64,000 bases of DNA from Endocalyx cinctus. Its lineage: Eukaryota; Ascomycota; Sordariomycetes; Amphisphaeriales; Apiosporaceae. Numbering within the stretch: position 1 is the stretch's first letter; the number at the start of each line of letters is the position of its first letter. Location: contig BCKC01000001.1 in the NCBI GenBank assembly GCA_001600455.1, positions 1,080,441-1,144,440 on the forward strand. Direction: 5' to 3'. This document shows, piece after piece, positions 25,062 through 35,361 of this stretch. Under the pieces are notes generated by a model. That model saw only the letters and a list, made by a program, of their open reading frames with translations, was not told where the DNA came from and did not search any database. Position numbers and translations under genes: made by a program.

Positions 25062-25812
25062 ACTTGTTAAGATATAATTGACATATACAGCCGAGCTGTT
25101 TATACAAAGACTGCAATGACAAGAAACAAAATTTGATTTAATTTGATGTAGTATATAGGTATGTATGGTAAGTTGATATTGACTGCGAGTAATGGCTCAC
25201 TAGTTAGTCAAAATGCTTCTTTCTCAAGTTGCCCGTATTAGTGACGAGTCTAGTATATTATAGATGTCCAGACACTTCTCTACGTTGATCAAATTTAGAT
25301 TTTAGCTCACAATACTTATAGACTGGGTTAGATGTGATTACCGATCAACATAAGAATAATTTTGGAAATGTCGTCTTGACACTCATTCTCTATCACAACT
25401 TCATCAAGACTAATGCACGACTACCAACTGACCCAGATTACCGGAGAGACTAAGCGCTGGCTAAAATAAAATGATTTCTATCAAATACGTAAACTATATG
25501 ACGTGAAATAATAGTGAAAAGATTGTGAGAGACGTATCCCAAGGCATGACACAAGAATTGACCATCATGATAAAGCTACAAGTATATACCAACAACATGT
25601 GCTTCTTGAGCCAATGAGACTGTAACACAGCTAACATCCAGTACGTAATTAGCTCCAATGGATCGATTTTACAGTTGCGGTAATATTACGGCGCGAGGTA
25701 GCATCGTCTACTCTAGAGTCAATACGTTCTCGCGGCTTGGGTTTACACACGTCTATCATGATCACGTAGTAATGTGAGTGGAGTATGTTGGTAGGACACA
25801 TTGAGGCAGTGA

Positions 25813-25834
25813 AAATGTGAAGTGGATCACATTT
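25813..25834. promoter_or_regulatory. Inverted repeat, candidate regulator site
   Basis: AAATGTGA, a 6-base spacer AGTGGA, then TCACATTT: a perfect dyad of the kind bound by dimeric regulators. It lies about 380 bases upstream of the thioesterase start. The dyad is directly visible; regulatory function is inference. Confidence 0.3.
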
Positions 25835-25998
25835 CGAGGAACTGGGATGATATGTACTCAGGAACCAACTTCCTGTATGGTCTTTTACTATCCCAGCAGT
25901 TTACTAGGTACAGCAGATTTGATCTTAGATGGTGGCGATCACGCAGTCACGTTCTTACATCAGGGGAAAGAAGTAAAACGATAGAGTAACCCCCAAGG

Positions 25999-26031
25999 TG
26001 GTTTTAACACATTTTAATTATATTAAAACCA
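25999..26031. promoter_or_regulatory. Inverted repeat, 9-base arms, AT-rich loop
   Basis: TGGTTTTAA at 25999-26007 is matched perfectly by TTAAAACCA at 26023-26031 across 15 AT-rich bases. It lies about 185 bases upstream of the thioesterase start. It could be a regulator site, or chance in AT-rich DNA. Confidence 0.25.
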
Positions 26032-26215
26032 TCTTATCCCGATATTGTCCCTCGCGAATCACCCATCGCTATCCTTGTCTGGACATAACCAACTTGCATA
26101 TATCATCATATCGGTGATCAATTCTTTTGGCTTAAGTCATGCAACTCTTTATCATATCGGCAACTACCTGAGGGCTTCACATTTATTTCCAACAGCTTAT
26201 TCAATCTAGGTCGTC

Positions 26216-27225
26216 ATGTCACGAAAATCAGTCTTGGAATCACTGATATCTGCTACTATAGCCCCTCATCTTGGCCAAGATGTGTATACCAGTCAAGGGT
26301 TTGTTCCCTCGATCCATGTAATAGTGTTTTTTTTTTTTTTTTTTTAGCTGACTATTTTGGTACCTTGGTCAGGCCTATGATCAGCCAACCTTTTGGCGAT
26401 GCCGCTTTCGGTGGTTGTATTGCCAGTCAAGCTGTATCGGCTGCAGCAGATACGGTACCTCCGTCATTTGATATCTGCTCGCTACAATCTTCCTTCCTAC
26501 GACCCGTCAGTGCTATTGTCAAGGTGATCTATCATGTTGATCGTCTTGTCGATGGGCGCAAGTTTGCGACGCGTGGTGTGCGGGTCACTCAGCAGACCAG
26601 TGGGAGTAATACCCCTAACCTCTACACCGCAATCATGACTTTCCAAAAGCGCAATAGTGTTGAGAAAGATAGTCAGGCATTAAGTCATCACAAGAAAATC
26701 CCCAAAATTGATGTAACCCCCCAGAGCCTTTCCAAACAGGGATTCGAACGTTTTGGCTTCCAGCTTGTCGCGGCACCGGATTCGTCCAACGTGGATTTTG
26801 AAGCCGAGGAAGAACCGTTCGAATGGCGCCCACTACCCTTACTTTCAACAGAAGATCCATTACAATTATGTGGTCGCGCATTTGTTCGTGCGACACCCCT
26901 GGCCAGTTCATCGCATGCCGTTCACCAAGCTGCGATGACATTCTTATCTGACGAAAATCTCCTTGAGTTAGCCATACTATTAAGTTGGGATGATCTACCG
27001 GAGAGTGTGCAGCGTCTAGCAGGCAGCACTACGCTCACTCACCAGATTTCATTCCATGATGCTTCGGTGACAGTAGATAAATGGATGGTCTGCGAAAGTA
27101 GCATTTCTTGGGTGGCAGATCAAAAGGCTCAGCTAGTCCAGCAATTTTGGAGTCTCAAAAACGGTCAACTTCTTGTAACAACTACTCAAGAGGCACTCGT
27201 TAATTCCCCAAAACCAAGTTTGTAG
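26216..27225 (+). CDS. Acyl-CoA thioesterase II (TesB-type double HotDog) homologue of the PKS cluster
   Basis: Two exons: 26216-26298 and 26373-27225 (936 bases, 311 residues, a normal TesB length). Exon 1 starts MSRKSVLESL; the intron ends in a 19-base poly-T run, 26 bases of other sequence and the acceptor TTGGTCAG. The N-terminal HotDog has the family blocks AAFGGCIASQAVSAAADTV, SFLRPVSA and DRLVDGRKFATRGVRVTQQ. The second HotDog has LTHQISFHDAS and LLVTTTQEAL. In E. coli TesB the catalytic residues are Asp204, Thr228 and Gln278. Here the Gln is kept (near residue 300), while the Asp of the DHxxxFH motif is Thr (near 250). It may therefore be a weak enzyme, use a different residue, or act non-catalytically. 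Head-to-head position with a PKS lacking a release domain suggests a role in off-loading. Confidence 0.85.
26327..26345 (+). repeat. Poly-T tract in the thioesterase intron
   Basis: A run of 19 T within the only intron, acting as an unusually long pyrimidine tract 27 bases before the splice acceptor at 26371-26372. Likely length-variable. Confidence 0.8.
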
Positions 27226-27661
27226 ATAAATATGCGAACTACTAGAGATGAGTGTCCTGTACTATCTATGTTGCAGCCCTTGTGTAGGAAGAATGGTCTT
27301 ATCCCCACATTTTATCGTGGAGCGTGTGAAATCATGAGCCAACATGAAAATTCGGAGCCTTATAGTGTTGTTATGGCGGTTAGATCTGCCGGATGGAAAC
27401 TTCAATGACACCCGAACCACGCTAAAAATGAGTGGGTGGTAGGGGATACCTCTGGGCATTACTGGCTGATAGTAACTGGTCATACCAGTTGCATTGTTTC
27501 AATCCATTCCGCGCGAAGAAGTATCTCGGCCAGCAGTAATATAGTTGATAGCTTAGACATTTGGGAAATTTATCCTTAGACCAAATCATCTTAAATACAA
27601 CTAAGAATTAAGTTAATATCATCTGGTCTAAGTTCAAATACTTTCATCACACTACTAGAAA
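27226..27661. other. Intergenic
   Basis: Spacer between the thioesterase stop and the MFS start in the same orientation. It should contain the MFS promoter. Nothing specific was recognised. Confidence 0.5.
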
Positions 27662-29415
27662 ATGGCTAAAACCGGTAGCGATGTTGACGGTGTACTTCCA
27701 TCAGAACATGTTGTGGCTCTTTCCGCTCCCTCACTTCCTCGCCGCCAAAAGTCATATTCATTCTGCATGTCAATTGTTGGACTTTCTGTGATAGCTTTGA
27801 TAAGTGCGTGGGATGCCACATCTCTTGCTACAGCCCTACCTGTATGTTTAGTAACCACCATCCATCAGAGACTCAGTTCGACCCTAGTCGTCTTCATTGC
27901 CCTACTTCTACTTCTTACATCGCTTCTGAACATCACTGACTTACTCTTTGGCCATAGATCATTACTCATGAACTTCATGGCAGCAACCTTGAGTCTTTCT
28001 GGGCGAATATTTCTTTCACGCTGGGTGTAGCAATAACCCAGCCAATATACGTGAGCACATCCGATATATTCGGTCGTAAACTACCGCTGTATGTATCTAT
28101 GATACTATTTTCTCTTGGAGCAATAATATTCGCGCTGGCATCTAGTATGTCTATACTTATTGCCGGGCGTCTCATACAAGGCGTAGGAGGTGGCGGTCTT
28201 TACGTACTGCAGGACATTATCCTAGCCGACATAACGACTTTGAAGGAGCGGCCGTTATATTTGGGACTGGTATCCATCTCGATGGCGATAGGCACAATTC
28301 TCGGGCCTATCCTAGGTGCGATATTCAGTGACTTTTTAAGTTGGAGGTGGATTGGGTGGATCAATTTACCCTTTGTTGGAATCGGCTTGTTGATTTTCAT
28401 ATTCTGCCTCCATTTACGGCCGCTTCCGGGGACAATTGACATGAAACTTCGACAACTTGATTGGATAGGAATGCTACTATTCACATCCGGGGCGACTGCT
28501 GTGTCGCTTCCAATTAGCTGGGCCGGTTCGCTTCACGAATGGACTTCATGGAAGACCATCCTGCCATTCATTATCGGCATTTTCCTCTTGGTGATTTTTG
28601 GTATTTATGAGAAAAGGACTCGAGTTGAGACACTGATCCCCTTCCGTCTATTTTCCAATATTACGACAGTCGCAACAATTGTTACGGGGTTCATTCACGG
28701 AGCCATTATGTATACGATACTCTTTTATCTCCCCCTCTTTTTTCAAGCGGTATTCGGTGAAACACCGCTTCAAGCGGCCAAGTCGACGTTACCTGTTTGT
28801 ATTCTCACGGTGGCCTTCTCATTCATTGCTCCCGTCACTGTAGAACTCACACGTCGTTATCGATTGCTTATTTGGCTTGGTTGGGTTGTTATTACCGTTT
28901 CCCTCGGTTTGTGGTATGCAGTCGATGATGCTAGCTCGAGGGTTCAGATATATGTATCCCAATCCTTACTCGGAGTGGGGATTGGTACTGTATTCGTTGC
29001 AGCGCAGTTTCCCATGCAGGCCAGTGTGGTTCATGATGACGACACAGGCCTTGCAGTCGGCATACTGATCATCATTCGCCTCTTCGGCGCCCTCATAGGG
29101 CTTGCCATAGGCTCGACCATATTCAATTCGGTATTTCAAAGATCCATCGAAACACTGGGTACTTTACCTGAGTCTGTAAAAGTCCTCCAGGATTCCACCC
29201 GAGCGATAAACTTTATTTCCATCTTAAGGACATTGGAATTACCTCTTGAGTTCAAGGTTCGTTTACTTGAGGCATACTTACGTCCATTCCAATGCATTTG
29301 GATCGCGATGATAAGCCTTTCCGGTATGGGTTTGCTTGTGTCGCTCTTCATTAAGGAACTTACGTTGGAGAGGGACGGTGTTGGTCGGCAGGCTTTTCAG
29401 GAACGTTCAACATGA
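27662..29415 (+). CDS. MFS multidrug/toxin exporter, DHA2 type (14 TM), of the PKS cluster
   Basis: Proton-coupled exporter in the plasma membrane or vesicles. Two exons (27662-27841 and 27958-29415) give 1638 bases and 545 residues. TM1 ends in SAWDATSLATALP. The second exon starts at IITHEL and carries loop motif A (STSDIFGRKLPLY), then GRLIQGVGGGGLY. The antiporter-type motif C region is GTILGPILGAIF, and WRWIGWINLPFVGIG matches the DHA2/TRI12-like exporters. Fourteen hydrophobic segments can be counted approximately. The position between the thioesterase and the P450 suggests it exports the polyketide product or protects the producer. Substrate is inferred only from context. Confidence 0.93.
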
Positions 29416-30169
29416 GACACAGTTGAACTGGATGGAATACAACCTTGGAAGTTACCCCTCCGCTGCTTGGGTAGAGTAGAGTTCTTGTGTACATACCGTG
29501 ATAGCTTGCCTTTAATTACAACTTAGAAAGATGGAAATAAGTAATTGGAATTGTTTGTGACACTTTAATTACTTACTCTTTACATACTTGAGTAATTATT
29601 GATCGAACGACATTTATATATGGTAAATTCTTAATACCTAACGTACTGAAGTGAGTACCTAGGTAAGCACTTATTACAGCGTATGCTTCCACTATTGTAA
29701 CCCACTATAATTTCCTTTAGTGATGTTTTAAGAATGCCTTTTTTTTCGATTTTGGTACCTGAGTAAGTACCTAACTACCTAGGTAAGTAAATACGTACAG
29801 GCACCTACTAAGTACCTACCTACTTAGGTACTTAAGTACTTAAATAGGTAAGTACTCATAGGCCCCAATAGTACAAGCACCACTGTCCTTTGGGACAATA
29901 ATATCCTGTAAGAGAGACAAGTTTTTTAGTGGTCAGGTGGTATAAACTCTATCTACTATCCAGTACCTAAAGTAAGTACCTAAATAGGCACTACTTAAGC
30001 ACCTAATCAGTGCGTTACCAGATAATTGAAGGGGTATAATAATACGTCGCGGGTTACGCTCGTCACTCCACGACATTGATATTTGTCGCATCTAAGCATT
30101 TTGCAGTACATATGGACTGGTTCGTTATATTATATAAATATCTGCAAGTGCAACCTCTGTGAGTTCGGT
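29416..30169. other. Intergenic with a TACCTA/TAGGTA-rich tract
   Basis: Spacer between the convergent MFS and P450 genes. It is dominated by the degenerate short repeat described separately. No gene seen. Confidence 0.6.
29640..30003. repeat. Degenerate TACCTA/TAGGTA short-motif cluster
   Basis: The hexamer TACCTA, its complement TAGGTA and relatives such as AAGTACTTA recur many times, densest at 29755-29860. They are irregularly spaced and in both orientations, with embedded CCTAGG palindromes. It is not a regular tandem array. Smaller scatterings occur elsewhere (for example near 53330 and 39740), so it looks like a genome-wide intergenic motif. Confidence 0.7.
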
Positions 30170-31915
30170 TCACGTATCCGTTTCCGTGATAACAAGGTCT
30201 TTCCATAGATCTAAACGTGGATGAAACACCATTGACGGCCCATCATGTGTAGCTGAAGCTACATCATATAACTGAAATTCACTTTCCCTCTCACGTCCCC
30301 TGCCGAGTCCGGCGTGACCTGCACCTAAAGTACCTAATTTACCCGGCGATGCCTCAAAATCAAAATACCAGAATAATTTCGCCAAAACTAAACTTGTCTG
30401 GACATAAGCCATCGCTTTTCCAGCGCAACCTCGTGGTCCAATTGAAAATGGCACGAAGGCGTCCTGCATTAGTTTCATCCTCTCGGGGTCAGATTCCAAC
30501 CAGCGATCAGGTTGAAACTCGAACGGCCGAGGAAAAAATACCTCGTTGTGATGGATAGTATATATATTCACGCCAACCTGAACACCTGGGGGTATAATGT
30601 GCCCATCAATGACAAGTGGTTCTTTTGAGTCGTCGGTGGCATCACGCTCTCTCCACAAAGTCCCCGAAGCCGGAGGAGAGATACGGAGAGTTTCATCGAT
30701 CGTAGCTCGAAGATAACGACAGCCCGACAGAGTTTGCCCAATCTTGATTTGGTCCCCGGAAGTAAAGCTCGAGCGGATATCGCTAGCAAGTTTAGAGTAA
30801 GCCTGGGGATTTCGGGAGAGGTAGAAAAGAACGGCGCATATCAGTGCGGACACGGTATCCGCTCCGGCGGGAAAAAAGAATGCAGCTTCGGCCCAAATTT
30901 CACTATTCAGGAGGTATTCACCATCGGGGTTCATTTGATCCGCCAGGATAGAATATAGGTCATGCCTAACATGTTTGTCTTCGGCTAGCCGCGCTGATAT
31001 CATGTCCTCTATTGCATGGTAATAAGACGCAACCTGGTCGGACGCAAGCAGTTCCAAGAGTTTGAAGACTCTAGTCTCATATATGAAGGGGTACTGTAGA
31101 AATATGTTGCTCTGGTGATTCCCAGCTGTCTGAGCTTCGATGAGGTCACGGTACTTGGATTCCGTCTGCGTCTTCAGAGGACGTCCGAAAGCAAGAAGAG
31201 CGACATTGTCAAACGTAAAACGTTTTGCAAAAACAGTCATATTGACCGACTCATGATTCTGTGATGATGACAGAAGTATTTGTAGAAGGATATTAATTTG
31301 TTCGTCGAGCACAGGCTCAAAGATTCTCATAGAACGTTCTGAAGTGGCTTGACCGACAAGCCTTCGCTTGAAACTGTGCTGATGTTTGTCGATGACGTTA
31401 AAGACACCATACACATTCGGAGTAGCTGCGGTATACTTGTAGCTGTACGACTTGGACAATCTCGAGTTCAGGTATATATCTTTCACCGTTAGTGATGTGT
31501 TTTGCTTGAGTAATTCAAGATAAAATTCTGGTTACCTTGCAAGGCTTTTGGAGAGCTAAATACGAGCTTGTTTGGGCCATGACGTATAACGGGACCTATT
31601 ACTTGTTAGATGGCGAGAATGTCGGAAAGAATCAAGTCACCTACCATATTTTAGATGATCCAGTCTTGTTTGGATTGGAAGAGACATTCGAATGGCATAG
31701 TAGCCAGCATACGCGTCTGATAGCTTCGCGAGGAGCGGTCCCGGGTATTCTCTGAGTGGGTGCAAGAAAATACGGTAGCCAACGATAAGACAAATCTATT
31801 CCACCGGTTACAAATGAGGTCAGACTCCGAGAGTCCACGGCGGAGAACATACATAAACGATCAATATAAGAGCAATGCGTGTTGCTATTTCCTGTAGAAA
31901 CATGACGATATCCAT
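30170..31915 (-). CDS. Cytochrome P450 monooxygenase of the PKS cluster
   Basis: Haem-thiolate monooxygenase, membrane-anchored in the ER, probably oxidising the polyketide. Four exons: 31915-31853, 31795-31645, 31595-31536 and 31479-30170, summing to 1584 bases and 527 residues. The N-terminus holds a hydrophobic anchor (IALILIVYICLIVGY) and the HPLREYPGPLLAKLSD hinge. The I-helix oxygen-binding motif is AGADT near residue 298, ExxR is ETLR near 355, and FQPDRW precedes the haem loop FSIGPRGCAGKAMAY (ligand Cys near 443). The three upstream exons were found by extending the long reading frame; all junctions are canonical. It converges on the cluster MFS gene. Family certain; reaction unknown. 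Confidence 0.93.
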
Positions 31916-33034
31916 TGTGATGATACTTGGGGAATTGTTAAGCGATGATGCTATTGACGAAGGTTTTCTATACGAATGAAGCCAAATAGTGATTGAGATA
32001 GATTATATCGACTGCTTTCTCTTCCGAAATGTTCAATCAATTATATCTGCGAAGGATGAAACCTGAGCATTCCTATACCTAGGCTTGAATTTACAGGGGA
32101 AGGTCAATCAAGAAAAGGGTAGAGACTAGCGACGAATTGCATCGTCGCTTAGCCCGTAAGTAGTTCATCACCTATAATGTAACAGAGAGATCATACGACA
32201 GGCGTACAATAATACGACCTATAAAACAGCTGCTGTAACAATTCCGTTGGTAATTTCTTAATAGACTTTGCTCTTGAATTTTGTGGTTGTGGGGCAACCA
32301 TGTCACACAGCTAGGGTTGTCGATATAAAAGGGTTGTTGGTTTTATGGACATAAATAACTGCATGCTTCCTTGATGTCTAAAGCCATCGCACAGCCAACG
32401 AAAATAGATCAGGAACCGCCGAGAGCTCTTCTATCTAGATGCTTGGGTTCCAACTATGGAGGCTCTTTCAATGGATAGTAGGGTCAATATCCCTGTTACA
32501 CCAAGTCTGCACAAATGAACCAACACATAAAAGTATACTAAATGATGTTAACTCCACACTGCAGATCTACACTACCTACGAGGCTCCTCTCAGACCTAGG
32601 GTGCATGCATGGCTTTGCCTGAGTCTCTCAGGTTGTTCTATCGAAAATGTCTATTAGAATCCGGCTTAAAGCGGCGTAGCTCAGGTTAATTACCAGTCCA
32701 ATTAATCTGTGAGAAGCAGATCAGCGTACCATGTCAGCGTTGATTTACCCCGCATCATCCTCCATCCCCATGCCCACGGTTACGATGCGTGCTAACTCTA
32801 AGGGATGGCGTATTATTTACTGGTGATGGTTTTATAGGACAGCGTCGCAGACTCGATAGAAGACGGCATGTGAGTGATATTGGAGTAGGATATATGTAGA
32901 ATAATGTCCCGAAAGAAACCTTAGAAGATGGATATATTCTGGTTATTTCTTTTTTTTTTTTTTTTTTTTGGCTATATCGCCCATAGGCCAGCTTTGAATA
33001 TCATATAACACCTCTTTATTACCGTTAATGCAAC
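31916..33034. other. Intergenic
   Basis: 1.1 kb between the divergently transcribed P450 and MFS permease genes, so it contains both promoters. A run of 20 T occurs at 32950-32969. No gene recognised. Confidence 0.5.
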
Positions 33035-35293
33035 ATGGCGACGGTAATTCCAGAGCAGATATCTTCGGATAAGACTCGACTGCACGATGACGAAGAGCTA
33101 GGATCGGATGAGAAAGCAGAGGCAACCGAACCCATCCCACCCTTAGGTAAACCCAAAGAAGAAAAGAAGTTCTGGTTCCAGCGTGGAAAAGACTATGATC
33201 CCAACGCCATTGCAACTCAAGTATGATTTGATAATCGGTTAATAGACAGTGCAGTTCGTGATATAACGGGCTAACTTTTATTGATTTCCCCCACGTAGCC
33301 CAGTGTATACGATGTTCCAGATATCGCGTCTCAATATCAACCTCGAGAAAACTGGTTAGACAAATACCAAGATTATTTCACCTTCATAAAAATTTTAACC
33401 GACGCTGACATTGTCTTCGATCAGGGAAAATCGACATCGTTTCGATCCTTTGGCAAGATGGACTTGGGCCGAAGAATACAAGATCGTTCAGAAGATCGAT
33501 TGGCGTATCATGATCTGGACTATGATCATGTTCACCGCGATGGAGTTGGACCGCGCAAATCTCAACCAGGCCTTATCCGACAATTTCCTAGACGACATGA
33601 ATCTCACTACTAACGGTCAGCCTCTCCAAACCCGGAAATATATATACGTATAGCTAAACTTTTTTTTTCCCTAACACTAGATTATAATTTGGGAAATACC
33701 GTATACGCCGTCTCATTCTTAGCTGGCGAGTTCCCATCACAATTACTTGCCAAATGGCTAGGTGCCGATCGGTGGATTCCGGTTCAGATCATCTTATTTT
33801 CCGTGGTGTCCGCGTCCCAATTTGCCCTCAGCGGTAGAGCTTCGTTTTTGGCATGCCGCGCTCTGCTGGCGCTTCTGCAGGGAGGCTTCATCCCTGAAGT
33901 ACGTATACGTATTTCCCGATCCGGTTTACGAATTTGATGCAGAAGAACTGATACGTGAATAGTGCGTTCTGTATTTATCGTACTACTACAAGCATCACGA
34001 GCTGACGCTCAGGTTAAGTTTCTTCTGGACGGGCCAGTTTCTCGCAGATATCCTCGCGGCCATCATCGCGTTCGGGCTCCTCCACTTGCGCGGCGTTAGA
34101 GGCTATGCTGGCTGGAGGTGGCTCTTCTTGATAGAAGTGAGTGAAGGGTTACCGTAAGAGTATGAAGAAGAAAATGTTCACCAATAGTATCTTATCGCAG
34201 GGACTCATCACCGGCGTTGTCGGTCTTTTGTCGTTTATCATGCTACCTCCCGGTCCTACCCAAACCGGGAGTTGGGCTCGTGGGAAGAATGGCTGGTTTA
34301 CGCCGCGGGAGGAATCCATTATGGTCAATCGCGTCATTCGAGACGATCCGAGCAAAGGCACGATGCATAACCGACAGCCAATCACCCCAAGCTTGATCTG
34401 GAAGAGTATTACGGATGTTGATCTTTGGTGAGACTTCTTCAACCCCCCAGTCTTTTTCTTTTTAGTGATTTTCTAATCAACAGTATAGGCCATTATACGC
34501 AATTGGTTTGACCTTCAACATACCTACCTTTTCGCCACAACAGTATCTAAGCCTCTCGCTCCGTGGGCTTGGTTTCAGCACATTTCACACGAATTTGCTT
34601 TCGATCCCATATTTAGTCCTTAAAAGTATAAAAAGCTCGATAGTTTCTTTCAGTCGTTAGCCATTGCTAATCATACGTACTAGTTATAAATATGCTGCTG
34701 CTTTCCACACTAGCAGAGTATACCGGACAGCTCGCCGCGTGCGCCTCGATATTTCAGATCTGGTGCCTGCCGTTCTTGATCTACTTGCGCGTGGTGGACA
34801 CGACGCAAGCGTCTAAGTGGTTAACGTGGGCGATTATCTCGCTCCTCCTAGCCGCGCCGCTAGGTAAGCATCGCGTTTCCCAAACAAAGCTCGGGTCTTC
34901 CTCGCCCGCGTATACATCCGAGATTTCTTAGCTGACCGAAAGTCGATAGCGCATCCTATGCAGGTCGGGTGGATATCCCGGAACTCGAACGCCGTACGAT
35001 CGCGAACCATCGGCGCCGCCCTTTACAACATGTTCCTCCAAGCGGGCGTCGTCGTCTCGTCTAATATCTACCGTGCCGACGACGCGCCCTTGTACCGACG
35101 TGGCAACAGCGTCCTGATCGGTATAGTGGGCCTCAACCTGGTTCTGTACGTGGCAGCCAAGTCTTACTACGCGTGGAGGAACCGGAGAAGGGATCGGAAG
35201 TGGTCCGCGATGACACCGGAGGAGAAGTTGGTATACCTTGCAGATCACCAAGATACCGGGAATAAGAGGTTAGACTTCAGATTGGCCTCGTAG
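33035..35293 (+). CDS. MFS permease, Dal5-like anion:cation symporter family
   Basis: Importer of a small organic anion such as allantoate, nicotinate, pantothenate or a dipeptide. Nine exons: 33035-33220, 33299-33354, 33425-33615, 33681-33898, 33963-34136, 34201-34427, 34489-34625, 34684-34863 and 34950-35293; sum 1713 bases, 570 residues. Each junction restores family sequence. The charged N-terminal tail is followed by [26 protein letters not shown] across TM1 (quoted here as two blocks: [10 protein letters not shown] and [13 protein letters not shown]), a hallmark of this family. Then come [20 protein letters not shown] and [13 protein letters not shown]. The tail [16 protein letters not shown] is cytoplasmic. 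It adjoins the P450, but this family takes up nutrients, so it is probably not part of the polyketide cluster. Confidence 0.93.
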
Positions 35294-35361
35294 ATCGCAT
35301 CTACTCGGTTTCGGTGCCGATCGCCTATGTTCGGCAGGCAAGGATTAAGTGGATGAATACT

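Larger units (their letters stand above)
25062..26215. promoter_or_regulatory. Divergent promoter region of the PKS and thioesterase genes
   Basis: These 1154 bases separate the two head-to-head start codons and must contain both promoters. They hold no convincing gene. Two perfect inverted repeats lie in the thioesterase-proximal half: 8-base arms with a 6-base spacer at 25813-25834, and 9-base arms with a 15-base AT-rich spacer at 25999-26031. A shared promoter would allow co-regulation of chain synthesis and release. No pathway-specific Zn2Cys6 regulator gene is in the window. Confidence 0.6.

Noticed and set aside
32674..32730. tRNA-like GGCGTAGCTCAGGTTAA segment
   Set aside because: It resembles a D-arm start, but no matching acceptor stem or T-arm (GGTTCGA) follows at the right distance.
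33035..35293. Dal5-type permease as part of the polyketide cluster
   Set aside because: The family imports nutrients, and the cluster already has a DHA2 exporter; adjacency alone is weak evidence.
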